In this document: one piece after another, positions 17,381 to 26,263 of the stretch
Layout: each line of letters opens with the position of its first letter
Numbering within the stretch: position 1 is the first letter of the stretch
DNA from: CAYYYP01 sp964475985
GTDB taxonomy: Bacteria > Bdellovibrionota > UBA1018 > CAYHWW01
Direction of reading: 5' to 3'
NCBI GenBank assembly: GCA_964475985.1
Contig: CAYYYP010000002.1
Location: 1-64,000 of the forward strand
DNA length: 64,000 bases
The notes under the pieces: generated by a model
What the model saw: the letters and a program-made list of their open reading frames with translations, nothing else
Databases searched by the model: none
Told to the model about the DNA's origin: nothing
Translations under genes and position numbers: made by a program

Positions 17381-18754
17381 CTAACTGACGACCGCTTTGA
17401 CCAGGGCTTCTGGCCTAAATGTTTTGCGGCTGTTCTGAATCTTAACGAGAGAAAGAAAATCTTTTTCAATGGTGCCTCGCAGCTGAGGAGAAACGTAGAG
17501 CAATGCTAGCGGGTCCTGGGCCTTCACTTTATGGCCAAGCTTTGCGCAAAGAACGGCCCCCACCGAAAAATCAATGGGATCACCCTGCTTTTGCCGGCCT
17601 CCGCCCATCTGCACTATGAGTTCGCCAATGCCTCGCGTATCAAACTCAGACACCGTGCCAGATTGTGGCGCGCGCACTAAAACCGGGCTTACCGTAAGCG
17701 GAAGGTTTAAGTTTTTGACATCAAGTGGATTAGCGTTTTGAGCCTCAAGCATTTCGTGGAATTTTTGTAAGGTTCGTTTGGATTTGAGTTCTTGGGTGGC
17801 AAGCCTGCGCCCCGCCACTAACGACGATACCTTATCCGTGAGAATCAACATGTGGGCGGCGAGTTCGATGGTGAGATCTTTGAGATCGGAATAACCAAGT
17901 CGCGCAAAGTTTAGGCTCCGCTTTACTTCGGGTGGCAATAACCGAAATGGTTTGCCCAACATAAGATCTACGCATTCAATAATTTCAATTGAGTTTCCAA
18001 TCCCCAGGCCAAGGGGCTGGTTCATATCGGTGATGAGTACGCGCACTTTAACGCCAAGGGCAGCACCTACGGTCTTTAATCTTTCGGCCAGTCTACGGGC
18101 CTCACCGATGCTGCGCATGAAAGCGCCGTTGCCGACTTTGAGATCCATGACCAACGCTTTGATTCCTTCCGAAACTTTTTTAGACAAAATGCTCGCCGTA
18201 ATAAGTGGTATGGAATCCACCGTCGCCGTGACATCCCGCAAAGAATAAAGCAGCCCATCGGCCGGCACAAATTCCTTGGTTTGGCCCATGATGCCGGTGC
18301 CCACTTTCAGCACGAGGCTTTGAAATTCTTCATTGGAGAGTTTGGCCGAAAATTTAGGGATACTCTCTAATTTATCGAGCGTTCCGCCCGTGTGCCCAAG
18401 CCCTCGGCCTGCGACCATGGGTACCGTAAGCCCAAGGCTAGCCGCAAGCGGTGCTAAAATAATGGAAACCTTATCGCCGACCCCACCCGTTGAATGTTTA
18501 TCGATGGGAAAAAGGTTTTCTGGCCACCGAAAAGGAGCTCCGCTTTCTTTGGGGCTGCTCTCAATCATCGCTTGGGTAAGGCTCGTGGTTTCCCGCAGAT
18601 TCATTCCCCGAAACCACACGGCCATAAGAAAACTTGTGACTTGGTAACTTGGGATTTTTCCGGAAGTTGCGCCGGCAATGAAGGCTTTGATTTCGCCATC
18701 GGAAAGTTCTTCGCCATCTCGTTTTTTTCGAATGATCTGAACTACGCTCACCAT
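17381..18754 (-). CDS. deoA: Pyrimidine-nucleoside/thymidine phosphorylase
   Basis: A 457-residue enzyme that cleaves thymidine, deoxyuridine or uridine to base plus (deoxy)ribose-1-phosphate. The DKHSTGGVGDKVSIILAP signature (phosphate and nucleoside binding) lies near residue 85, followed by AGRGLGHTGGTLDKLESIP. The C-terminal ~80 residues match the PYNP domain. Its ATG directly follows the deoB TAG stop. Whether it is strict thymidine phosphorylase (DeoA) or the broader Pdp type cannot be decided by eye. Confidence 0.93.
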   Translation of the reverse strand: MVSVVQIIRKKRDGEELSDGEIKAFIAGATSGKIPSYQVTSFLMAVWFRGMNLRETTSLTQAMIESSPKESGAPFRWPENLFPIDKHSTGGVGDKVSIILAPLAASLGLTVPMVAGRGLGHTGGTLDKLESIPKFSAKLSNEEFQSLVLKVGTGIMGQTKEFVPADGLLYSLRDVTATVDSIPLITASILSKKVSEGIKALVMDLKVGNGAFMRSIGEARRLAERLKTVGAALGVKVRVLITDMNQPLGLGIGNSIEIIECVDLMLGKPFRLLPPEVKRSLNFARLGYSDLKDLTIELAAHMLILTDKVSSLVAGRRLATQELKSKRTLQKFHEMLEAQNANPLDVKNLNLPLTVSPVLVRAPQSGTVSEFDTRGIGELIVQMGGGRQKQGDPIDFSVGAVLCAKLGHKVKAQDPLALLYVSPQLRGTIEKDFLSLVKIQNSRKTFRPEALVKAVVS

Positions 18755-19987
18755 CTACGTGAGCTCCCAAAAGCTTTGACCCACCGGCAAAACTGAAGGC
18801 TTGCCGGTCAAAGCGTGGATCACCGATTGCCCAAGATCGGCAAAACTCTTTCGTACCCCTAACGGATTCCCCGCGCGGCCAGGCCTATGCACCAATAATG
18901 GCACAAATTCCCGAGTGTGGTCCGTGCCCCGGTAGGACGGGTCATTTCCGTGATCAGATGTGATGAAGACCACGTCGGTGGGTTTCAGTTGTTTTTGAAT
19001 CGCGGTCAACGCTGCATCAAACTTCATAAGCGAGTTCGCATAACCAGGCACGTCACGGCGGTGACCATAAAGCATATCGAAGTCAATGAGGTTCACAAAA
19101 ATGCAGCCTTTTTCCCAGTGGTTTTCGGTTGGAATCGACTGGCTCAGCACCTTGGAAAGAGTTTCCATTCCTTCATCGTTGTCATGGGCCTCGAGACTCT
19201 CGGTGATGCCGCGGCCATTAAAAATATTCCAAATCTTCCCTACGCCCAAGGTGTTGAGCCCGTGGTCAGCTAAATACTCCATCATGGTTTTTTCGGGCGG
19301 AGTCTGGGAATAATCCTTTCGATTGCCGGTCCGCACAAAAGAGTCACGTGAGGTTCCGGTAAAGGGCCTTGCGATCACTCGGGAAATTTTTAGTTCGTCA
19401 CAAATTTTGCGAGCCTTAAGGCAAACGTCATAGAGCCGCGCCAAACCAAAACTTTCTTCATGGGCGGCGACCTGCCAAACGGAATCGGCCGAAGTGTAGA
19501 GGATAGGTTTTCCCGAACGCATGCTCTCCTCACCAAGGGTTTTGATGATCTCCGTGCCACTTGCGGCGCAGTTGCCCAAGACCCCGGGAATTCCCGTCAG
19601 TTGAATCCATTGATTTATCGCTGCTTCAGAAAACCCATTCGGGTAGGTGGTGAAAGCATTTGAAACAATATTGCCTACCATTTCCCAGTGCCCCGAAGTG
19701 GTGTCTTTGCCCAGGCTTAATTCGGCCATTTTTCCGTAACTCGCGGCCGCAGGGCCAGTGGGACGGGCGACTGCTGGTTTCATATCCGTTAGGGCACCCA
19801 ATCCCCAGCGCTCAAGCGTGGGAAGTTTGAGCTGCGAAAATTTTTTAGCGACATGGGAAAGGCTGTCAGATCCCACGTCTCCAAAGTCAGCGGCATCGGG
19901 CAACTCACCGCAGCCAACGCCATCGAGCACGATGATGATCGCGCGCTGCGCACGCCCAGAATTTTCAGACGGACTCAAAGTTTTCAT
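18755..19987 (-). CDS. deoB: Phosphopentomutase
   Basis: A 410-residue DeoB of the alkaline-phosphatase-like fold, which converts (deoxy)ribose-1-phosphate to the 5-phosphate using manganese. Metal and active-site motifs are visible: VLDGVGCGELPDA (~20-32), GKDTTSGHWEM with the phosphorylated Thr, and the SDHGNDPSYRGTDHTREFVPLL region, of which SDHGNDP and GTDHTREF carry the metal ligands. Lies between deoC (29 bases upstream) and deoA (adjacent). Confidence 0.96.
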   Translation of the reverse strand: MKTLSPSENSGRAQRAIIIVLDGVGCGELPDAADFGDVGSDSLSHVAKKFSQLKLPTLERWGLGALTDMKPAVARPTGPAAASYGKMAELSLGKDTTSGHWEMVGNIVSNAFTTYPNGFSEAAINQWIQLTGIPGVLGNCAASGTEIIKTLGEESMRSGKPILYTSADSVWQVAAHEESFGLARLYDVCLKARKICDELKISRVIARPFTGTSRDSFVRTGNRKDYSQTPPEKTMMEYLADHGLNTLGVGKIWNIFNGRGITESLEAHDNDEGMETLSKVLSQSIPTENHWEKGCIFVNLIDFDMLYGHRRDVPGYANSLMKFDAALTAIQKQLKPTDVVFITSDHGNDPSYRGTDHTREFVPLLVHRPGRAGNPLGVRKSFADLGQSVIHALTGKPSVLPVGQSFWELT

Positions 19988-20016
19988 AATTCAGTCTTAG
20001 CCTTTTCGAAAGGAGG

Positions 20017-20748
20017 TTAGTAGCCAGATTTTTTCGCGGGACTCTCTTGAGAGACAGGCGAAGCTTCACCTCGCGCTTCTTTTATGATCGCTACTGACGC
20101 GCTGACTCCAAGGCGGGATGCTCCGGCATTTAGGTAACTTATTGCTTGAGCAAAGGTGCGAATCCCGCCGCTTGCTTTCACTTTGACCTTGGGCGCAACG
20201 GTTTTTACCATGAGTTCCACGGCCTCTAAGGTAGCTCCGCCATTGGGGTGGAAACCCGTTGAGGTCTTTACGAAGCTTGCACCGGCTTGCGCACAAACTT
20301 CGCAGGCTCTTAGAATTTCTTCATGCGAAAGAGCTGCAGTTTCAAGAATGACTTTGACCGGTACTTGAGCGGCCTTCACAACGGCGTTTACTTCTTGATG
20401 GAGATTTTCCCAAAGTTTAAGTTTGACGTCGTTTAAGGAGAGGACAAGATCAATTTCCTGCGCTCCGTCCTGGATGGCAAATTCGGTTTCGGCAATTTTC
20501 GTTTTTAGGGAACTTGCTCCCAGGGGAAACCCCACTACGGTGATAGTTTTTACTGGAGTATGGCTTAAAAGTTTTCGCGCTAAAGGTACGAATCTTGGGT
20601 TGATGCACACGGAGTAAAATCCATGATTTTCGGCTTCCTTACAGAGGACCTCAATATCTTTGCTCGTGGCCTCTGCTTTCAATAGGGTGTGATCGATGCT
20701 CTGCGCTAGCGCTTCGATGGAAATTTTCTTTTGGTTTGGTGAAAACAT
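20017..20748 (-). CDS. deoC: Deoxyribose-phosphate aldolase
   Basis: A 243-residue class I aldolase that splits 2-deoxyribose-5-phosphate into acetaldehyde and glyceraldehyde-3-phosphate. The Schiff-base lysine is K161 in FVKTSTGF, the proton-relay lysine is K191 in KVKASGGIRT, and D100 in EIDLVLS matches the third catalytic residue. A 60-base gap separates it from the transporter gene upstream on the same strand, where an operon-internal promoter could lie. Confidence 0.96.
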   Translation of the reverse strand: MFSPNQKKISIEALAQSIDHTLLKAEATSKDIEVLCKEAENHGFYSVCINPRFVPLARKLLSHTPVKTITVVGFPLGASSLKTKIAETEFAIQDGAQEIDLVLSLNDVKLKLWENLHQEVNAVVKAAQVPVKVILETAALSHEEILRACEVCAQAGASFVKTSTGFHPNGGATLEAVELMVKTVAPKVKVKASGGIRTFAQAISYLNAGASRLGVSASVAIIKEARGEASPVSQESPAKKSGY

Positions 20749-20809
20749 AGAATTTCCTTAGCCCGCTTTCCACAAAGTTTCCACGCGACAAAAAACCTTT
20801 GGATGCTGC

Positions 20810-22312
20810 TTAGCGCCAACCTTTAGGTATGATCCAATGCTCAACCGCTTCAAAAAGTGCGTGGGCTAAAAGCGCCATGACCGCAGCCGGAACGGCTCCG
20901 GTAAGGATGGTCGAATTGTCGTTGATGGCAAGCCCTGCCACGATGGGCGCACCGTAACCACCGGCGCCAATGAGGGCCGCTAAAGTTGCAGTACCAATAC
21001 CAATGATCGCCGAGGTCCTTACCCCAGATACAATGCTGCGACTGGCCAAGGGTAGTTCAATTCTTAATAACCTTTGGGGTCGGGTTAGGCCGAGGGCCCG
21101 ACTCATTTCTTTAAGCTTTGGGTCAATGGCTTTTAATCCAACAAAGGTACTGGTTATAACGGGCAAGAGTCCATACATGCAAAGAGCCACGAGGGCTGGC
21201 CCAGTTCCAATGCCAAAAAGGGGAACTAAAAAACAAAGAAGCGCCAGAGAAGGAATGGTTTGAAAGAGACCGCTCACGAGTAAAATGCTTTGTCCTAAAA
21301 TTTGATTGCGGCTGGCTACAATTCCTAAGGGAATTCCTACGAGCACAGAAAAGAGCAGGGCTAGGCCCACCAGAAAAGCATGTTCTTTTGTACGGTGGAT
21401 TAAATTTTTAAGAAAAGATGGTTCACTCTCTTCATCCGGGGGACTCGGGGATAACTCAGGTTTTTTCGTTTTTCGTAAATAGCGCCGAATGGTTTGGGTA
21501 AAACTTTTCCCCTGTAAATCCACTTCGGCATTAAGCCGTCGCATAGTCTTTTCGTCGATGGTGGTACTGAGCGTAATCAGCCTCGACCAGAGCTCGGGAT
21601 ATTTTTCCACGAAATCCTTCCGAGCGAGAACGACTGCTTCGTATTTTGGAAAAAACTTCCTGTCATCTTCTAGTATTCTCAAATTAAATTTATTTATTTT
21701 TGCATCGGTAGAGTAAACATCAATAACATCGACCGATCCGTCGCCCACCGCTTCATAGGCGAGGCTATGTTCAAAGGATTGCACATCCCCACCAAAATTA
21801 AGGCCGTAGCGTTGAGCCATGGCTTTGAACCCATCGGCTCTGGTCATGAACTCGTGGCTGAAACCCGGCCTCAACTCATTAGCCGTTTTTACCAAATCAC
21901 TGATGCGGCTCAACTTGCGTTTCTCGGCAAGCGTAGCGGGGACAGCAAGTGCGTAGGTATTGTTGAAGCCTAGGGGCGGGGCCATGATCAGCCCAAGCGT
22001 CGCAAGGGCATTATTGATTTCGGCAAAACCTTTGAGTTCAGGTTTTTTCAAAATCGCTTCGGCAATGGTGCCGGTATATTCTACATAAAGCTGAATTTCA
22101 TTTGCGCTCAATGCTTCAAAAAGGATTCCGGTGCCTCCAAGTCCTAGGCGCCTGGTCACTTTGAAGTTCGGATCAGATTCAATGGTCTGGGCTAAAAGCT
22201 CGCCCAAAAGATAACCTTCAGTGAAAGCCTTTGAGCCAACGGTGAGGTTTTCTGAGCCGAAGGCTGGAACGGTGAGAATCAGGCCCATCAAAATGCTAAA
22301 AAAAGTTTTCAT
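20810..22312 (-). CDS. ABC transporter, fused substrate-binding protein and permease (OpuC/ProX type)
   Basis: A 500-residue fusion. After a signal-like N-terminus, residues ~20-280 form an OpuAC-type periplasmic binding domain opening with LTVGSKAFTEGYLLGELLAQ-like sequence typical of glycine betaine, choline or carnitine binders. Residues ~300-500 are a permease with six likely membrane segments and the EAA-like loop ALGLTRPQRLLRIELPLA. Proteins with this architecture usually import quaternary amines. Here the neighbours are nucleoside-catabolism genes, so the substrate could differ. Its ATG overlaps the ATPase stop by 4 bases. Confidence 0.88.
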   Translation of the reverse strand: MKTFFSILMGLILTVPAFGSENLTVGSKAFTEGYLLGELLAQTIESDPNFKVTRRLGLGGTGILFEALSANEIQLYVEYTGTIAEAILKKPELKGFAEINNALATLGLIMAPPLGFNNTYALAVPATLAEKRKLSRISDLVKTANELRPGFSHEFMTRADGFKAMAQRYGLNFGGDVQSFEHSLAYEAVGDGSVDVIDVYSTDAKINKFNLRILEDDRKFFPKYEAVVLARKDFVEKYPELWSRLITLSTTIDEKTMRRLNAEVDLQGKSFTQTIRRYLRKTKKPELSPSPPDEESEPSFLKNLIHRTKEHAFLVGLALLFSVLVGIPLGIVASRNQILGQSILLVSGLFQTIPSLALLCFLVPLFGIGTGPALVALCMYGLLPVITSTFVGLKAIDPKLKEMSRALGLTRPQRLLRIELPLASRSIVSGVRTSAIIGIGTATLAALIGAGGYGAPIVAGLAINDNSTILTGAVPAAVMALLAHALFEAVEHWIIPKGWR

Positions 22313-23043
22313 CTTTCTAACCTCCCGGCCTGAGCATTTAAGAAACGTGTCACGAAAGGGTCGGCTGGTCGTTCCAGAAGGTCGGCAAATGTCCCGCTTT
22401 GCAAAATTCTACCTTCATTCAAAAGGCTCAGCTCGTCGCCGAAGTAACGGGCTTCGCTAAGATCATGGGTGATGAGAAGAACTGTTTTACCGAGTTTTCT
22501 AAAAATTTCCCGGAGCTCGGTTTGCACTTCCGTTCGGATAATGGGGTCTAGGGCGCCTAAGGGCTCATCCAAGATGAGAATTTTAGGATCAAGGAACGCC
22601 GCACGCATCAGCGAAACCCTTTGGCTTTGACCACCACTAAGTTCATGGGGAAAACGTTCCAACAGAAGGGGGTCAAGCATGACGTTTTGGCTCAGTGTTT
22701 TAAGTCGAGATGCGATTTGCTCGGCTTTCCAAAGTGATAGGCGGGCCACTAATGTCACATTTTCTTTTGCCGTGAGGTGAGGAAAGAGACCACCATCCTG
22801 GGGGACATAACCAATTTTCCTGGCCCAAGTCGTCTCCGGAACAATGGTTTGTTCTTCGCCATCAATTTTCACCGTGCCGGCATCAAGCCTAAGCAGCCCA
22901 ATGATGACCCGAATCAGGGTGCTCTTTCCCGAGCCACTCGACCCGAGCAGGACATGGGTTTTCCCGTCCATAACCGTCAAGTTTATGGAATTTAAAATAG
23001 TTTTTGAACCAAAGGATTTTGAAATCCCACGCAGTTCCAGCAT
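22309..23043 (-). CDS. ABC transporter ATP-binding protein (OpuCA/ProV type)
   Basis: A 244-residue ATPase. Walker A is GSSGSGKST (~34-42), the Q-loop lies in YVPQDGGLFP, the signature is LSGGQSQRV, and Walker B is ILILDEPLGALDP, with the H-loop in LLITHDLSEA. It lacks the C-terminal CBS pair found in many OpuCA/ProV ATPases. It powers the fused binding-protein/permease encoded directly downstream (4-base overlap). Confidence 0.92.
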   Translation of the reverse strand: MLELRGISKSFGSKTILNSINLTVMDGKTHVLLGSSGSGKSTLIRVIIGLLRLDAGTVKIDGEEQTIVPETTWARKIGYVPQDGGLFPHLTAKENVTLVARLSLWKAEQIASRLKTLSQNVMLDPLLLERFPHELSGGQSQRVSLMRAAFLDPKILILDEPLGALDPIIRTEVQTELREIFRKLGKTVLLITHDLSEARYFGDELSLLNEGRILQSGTFADLLERPADPFVTRFLNAQAGRLER

Positions 23044-23557
23044 GGGCGGACCTTAGTTCAGCTAGGTATTCTGAGCAATCAGTTAGTTGCCGACGGATTT
23101 AGGTTACCGAAGTGGGACAATAGGCGCTCTCCTATTTTGCCCAGTTGCTTCAAGGGGGGCACCTCTGCTACGCTCAGTTTAATTGAGCAGCGAGAAGGGC
23201 CAGGGATTCTGCCTTGTTAGCGTAAGAAGTCTCAACAAGTTTAAAGAATTTTTAGGAAAAGTTTAGTGTCATTAGAATTGCAAAAGAGATTTGGCTTAGG
23301 CCTTTATTGGCTTTGGTTCCAGCTTATAAAAAGCAAGCTGGAAGGGACGTCCTTACGTGGACACCTTCCATTATGCAGGAACAGAATGATTCCATTTTCT
23401 CTTTGGAAGACTCAAAGCATTAGTTTTGAACTCCTCGATGCGAGGTTGACGGATTTGCCGGATAGGGTTTCGAACCTCTTCCGAGCATTGATGTTTTTTA
23501 TCTTCCAAAAGAAAGTTGTGAACCATTCCTTTTCTGCCCTGAAAGGATTAGGAAATT
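23044..23557 (+). promoter_or_regulatory. 514-base non-coding region, likely structured 5' leader of RNase E/G
   Basis: No convincing gene lies here; it separates the divergent ABC operon and rng/rne. The half nearer rne holds several hairpins: a 7-bp stem (23319-23325 with 23335-23341); a competing two-part stem (23340-23345 with 23364-23369, inner 23349-23352 with 23359-23362); and a 5-bp CCTCG/CGAGG stem around 23432-23444. In E. coli the long rne leader mediates autoregulation by RNase E. The same role here is only an analogy. A 116-codon frame in the region lacks a ribosome site. Confidence 0.4.
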
Positions 23558-26263
23558 ATGGCTTCAGAATTGATTATCAACGCGACCTTGCCCGAAACGC
23601 GCATTGCGCTTCTTGAAAACGGAGAAATTCAAGAACTTTATATCGAGAGGGACACCAACAAGGGCATTGTTGGAAATATTTATAAAGGGCGAGTGATTCG
23701 CGTTCTTCCCGGGATGCAAGCTGCCTTTGTGGACATTGGGCTAGAAAAAGCTGCCTTTCTTTACGTAGACGACGTTTTTTTTCCGGATATGCAGACCGCT
23801 TTGAAAATGCCAGACGAGAGTCCGTCGCGAAATCAGGGTCAAAAACAAAAGCGTGCACCTGAGCCTACGGCGGTTGAGCAAGCTCCCCAAGAATTTCAAA
23901 CCAGTTCTTCGGAACCGGGTGGCGCGGGTTCGGGCGTCTTCGAAGTGCCTGGTGCGGAAATCTCGGATGAGGCACTCAGCGCCGATGGTCGGGAGACTTT
24001 ATTGGTGGAAGAGCTCAATGAATCCATTCCTGAAAATCTTGAACTTGATGATCTCGCCGATGAAGATTCCGTGGACCCTATTTCGGAAGTAGATCCAGAT
24101 TCCGATGACGACGAACCTATTTCTGTGGCCCAGCGCCGAAAAAATGGGGAAAACATCAACATTCAAGACCTCGTTCGGGAAGGCCAGGAAATCCTAGTTC
24201 AAGTTGCTAAGGATCCCATCGGCACCAAGGGAGCTCGGTTGACTTGCCATGTGAGTTTGCCTGGCCGTTACCTCGTGTTTATGCCCACCGTTGACCACGT
24301 TGGGGTTTCTCGTCGTATTGAAAACGATGGGGAGCGCCGTCGCCTCAAAAAGCAGATCATGAAATTTCGTCCCGCAAAAACGGGTTTCATCGTGCGTACT
24401 GCGAGCTCTGCTCAGGACGATCAAAAAATCAGGGCAGATATTGAATACCTCGTGAACACTTGGAACGACGTCCAGGATAAGTTCAATGGAAATAAAGCGC
24501 CCAACTTGGTGTACCAGGATTATACGTTAACGATTCGGGCTATCCGGGACATGATGACGGAAGAAGTTGATAAACTCGTGGTTGACTCAAAATCTGAGTT
24601 TAAACAAATCATGAAGTTCGTTCAGCGTTTCATGCCTCAGGTGAGAAATAAAATTGAGCTTTACGATCGTGCTACTCCCATCTTTGATTATTATGGGATT
24701 GAACTTGAACTCTCCCGAGCGCTTGAGCGCAAGGTATGGCTAAAATCCGGCGGTTATCTCATGATTGACCAGTCCGAGGCCTTGATTGCCATTGACGTAA
24801 ACACGGGTAGGTTTGTCGGCAAAAAAAATCTTGAAGATACAATTCTAAAGACGAACCTTGAAGCCGTTAAGGAAATCGCCTACCAGCTTCGTTTGCGGAA
24901 TTGTGGCGGGATTATCATTCTTGATTTGATTGACATGGAAAAAGAAGTGAACCGTGAGCGGGTTTACCAAGCGCTTGAAGAAGCGCTGAAGCAGGACCGT
25001 GCGCGCCCAACCATTCTCAAAATCAGTCAGCTAGGGCTTGTGGAAATGACCCGTAAGCGGACGCGAGAAAGCATGATCCGCACCCTTGGGGAGCCTTGTC
25101 CTTATTGTGAAGGCCGCGGGTTCATCAAAAATAAGATTACAGTATGTTATGAAATTTTGCGGGAAGTTGAGCGGGAAGGTTATAACCGCGAAACTTCTGA
25201 ACTCTCCGTGCAGTGCCACCCATCCGTGGCAGACCTTCTTGCCGGAGACCAAGGTTCCATTCTAGAAGATATAGAAAATCGATTCGGAAAACGGGTGCAA
25301 GTCATCGCCAGTGCTAGTTTTCATTTAGAGCAATACGAGATCATGGCCCAGCGAGGAGAGCGAAAAATGATGGCAAAGGAACGCAAAAAAGATGCAAAAC
25401 ACTTAGGGCATGTGGTGCCGTTAAGTGATGAAATTCAGGAACGCCATGGCCATAAACGCGATTCGCTCGGGCGCCTTGAAGCCCAAGAAATGATGGAAGC
25501 ACTCCCCTTTATGAACGAAGAGCAGGCGGCTCAAGACGGAGATCGCGAACTTAGGGAAGAAAGAGTTTCCGACCGTCAAAGGCGCGGAAGACGAAGCTCA
25601 TCTTCGTCATCTTCCTCCAGCAGTTCTTCCAATAAAAAACGTATCTCTCAAAAGCGCGTGGAAGAAAAAGCGGCGGCCGCGAATTCCGATGAAGGTTCAG
25701 ATGATTCCGATTTTTCCAATGAGACCGATCAAGACTCACGTGAGTCATCAGGCTCCGATAATCGCGGTGATTTTGATGATGTTAAGGGCCAGGAAGTATC
25801 TTCACCAAGGGTGATTGCCGCAACCATACAGCCCCGGGAGCAAAAAGAAGTCGAAATTCCCGCGCATTTGGCCGGTCCAAAAAATTATGAAGAATATATC
25901 GCCACTGCGCCTGAGCCTGGTACCGAATTCACACGCTCGGAGTGGGAAGTTGAGAATCACGGAAGACTAACGCTGCTCAGGGCATTTTTTGTAGCGAATC
26001 AGATTCCGTTTGGTTCCTCCGGAAATGGCCGCAATGGTCAATATCGGCATGGTCGCCACGCAAATTCCGGCCGTCATGGCGGAGGGCGTGATCGCAATTC
26101 CGCCGATAAGGCTAATGGCGCACCCGGAGAAGATCGTGGTGAAGCAGCCGCTGGCCGCCCCGGTGAGTTCCAACGTCGCGGCAGGAGAAATCCTAGACGT
26201 GGCAGGGGTCGTCCGGGAGGCGGCGGTGGTCGAAGCCATGGTAACGCACCTCGCACCTCTTGA
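23558..26263 (+). CDS. rne: Ribonuclease E/G family endoribonuclease
   Basis: A 901-residue RNase E/G. The S1 domain begins at ~residue 36 (IVGNIYKGRVIRVLPGMQAA) but is interrupted by an acidic, disordered-looking insertion at ~77-215. Catalytic magnesium ligands are D413 (IAIDVNTGR) and D456 (ILDLIDM). The zinc-link is C514/C517 (CPYCEGRGF). After ~residue 560 the tail is disordered: acidic stretches, a run of about a dozen serines, and a C-terminal Arg/Gly-rich segment. That tail could bind RNA or degradosome partners. The ribosome site is AAAGGATTAGGA before the ATG. The symbol could equally be rng. Confidence 0.92.
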   Translation: MASELIINATLPETRIALLENGEIQELYIERDTNKGIVGNIYKGRVIRVLPGMQAAFVDIGLEKAAFLYVDDVFFPDMQTALKMPDESPSRNQGQKQKRAPEPTAVEQAPQEFQTSSSEPGGAGSGVFEVPGAEISDEALSADGRETLLVEELNESIPENLELDDLADEDSVDPISEVDPDSDDDEPISVAQRRKNGENINIQDLVREGQEILVQVAKDPIGTKGARLTCHVSLPGRYLVFMPTVDHVGVSRRIENDGERRRLKKQIMKFRPAKTGFIVRTASSAQDDQKIRADIEYLVNTWNDVQDKFNGNKAPNLVYQDYTLTIRAIRDMMTEEVDKLVVDSKSEFKQIMKFVQRFMPQVRNKIELYDRATPIFDYYGIELELSRALERKVWLKSGGYLMIDQSEALIAIDVNTGRFVGKKNLEDTILKTNLEAVKEIAYQLRLRNCGGIIILDLIDMEKEVNRERVYQALEEALKQDRARPTILKISQLGLVEMTRKRTRESMIRTLGEPCPYCEGRGFIKNKITVCYEILREVEREGYNRETSELSVQCHPSVADLLAGDQGSILEDIENRFGKRVQVIASASFHLEQYEIMAQRGERKMMAKERKKDAKHLGHVVPLSDEIQERHGHKRDSLGRLEAQEMMEALPFMNEEQAAQDGDRELREERVSDRQRRGRRSSSSSSSSSSSSNKKRISQKRVEEKAAAANSDEGSDDSDFSNETDQDSRESSGSDNRGDFDDVKGQEVSSPRVIAATIQPREQKEVEIPAHLAGPKNYEEYIATAPEPGTEFTRSEWEVENHGRLTLLRAFFVANQIPFGSSGNGRNGQYRHGRHANSGRHGGGRDRNSADKANGAPGEDRGEAAAGRPGEFQRRGRRNPRRGRGRPGGGGGRSHGNAPRTS

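Noticed and set aside
23266..23616. 116-codon frame upstream of and overlapping the RNase E/G start
   Set aside because: No ribosome site, no recognisable domain, it overlaps the rne start in another frame, and the region is better explained as a structured leader.
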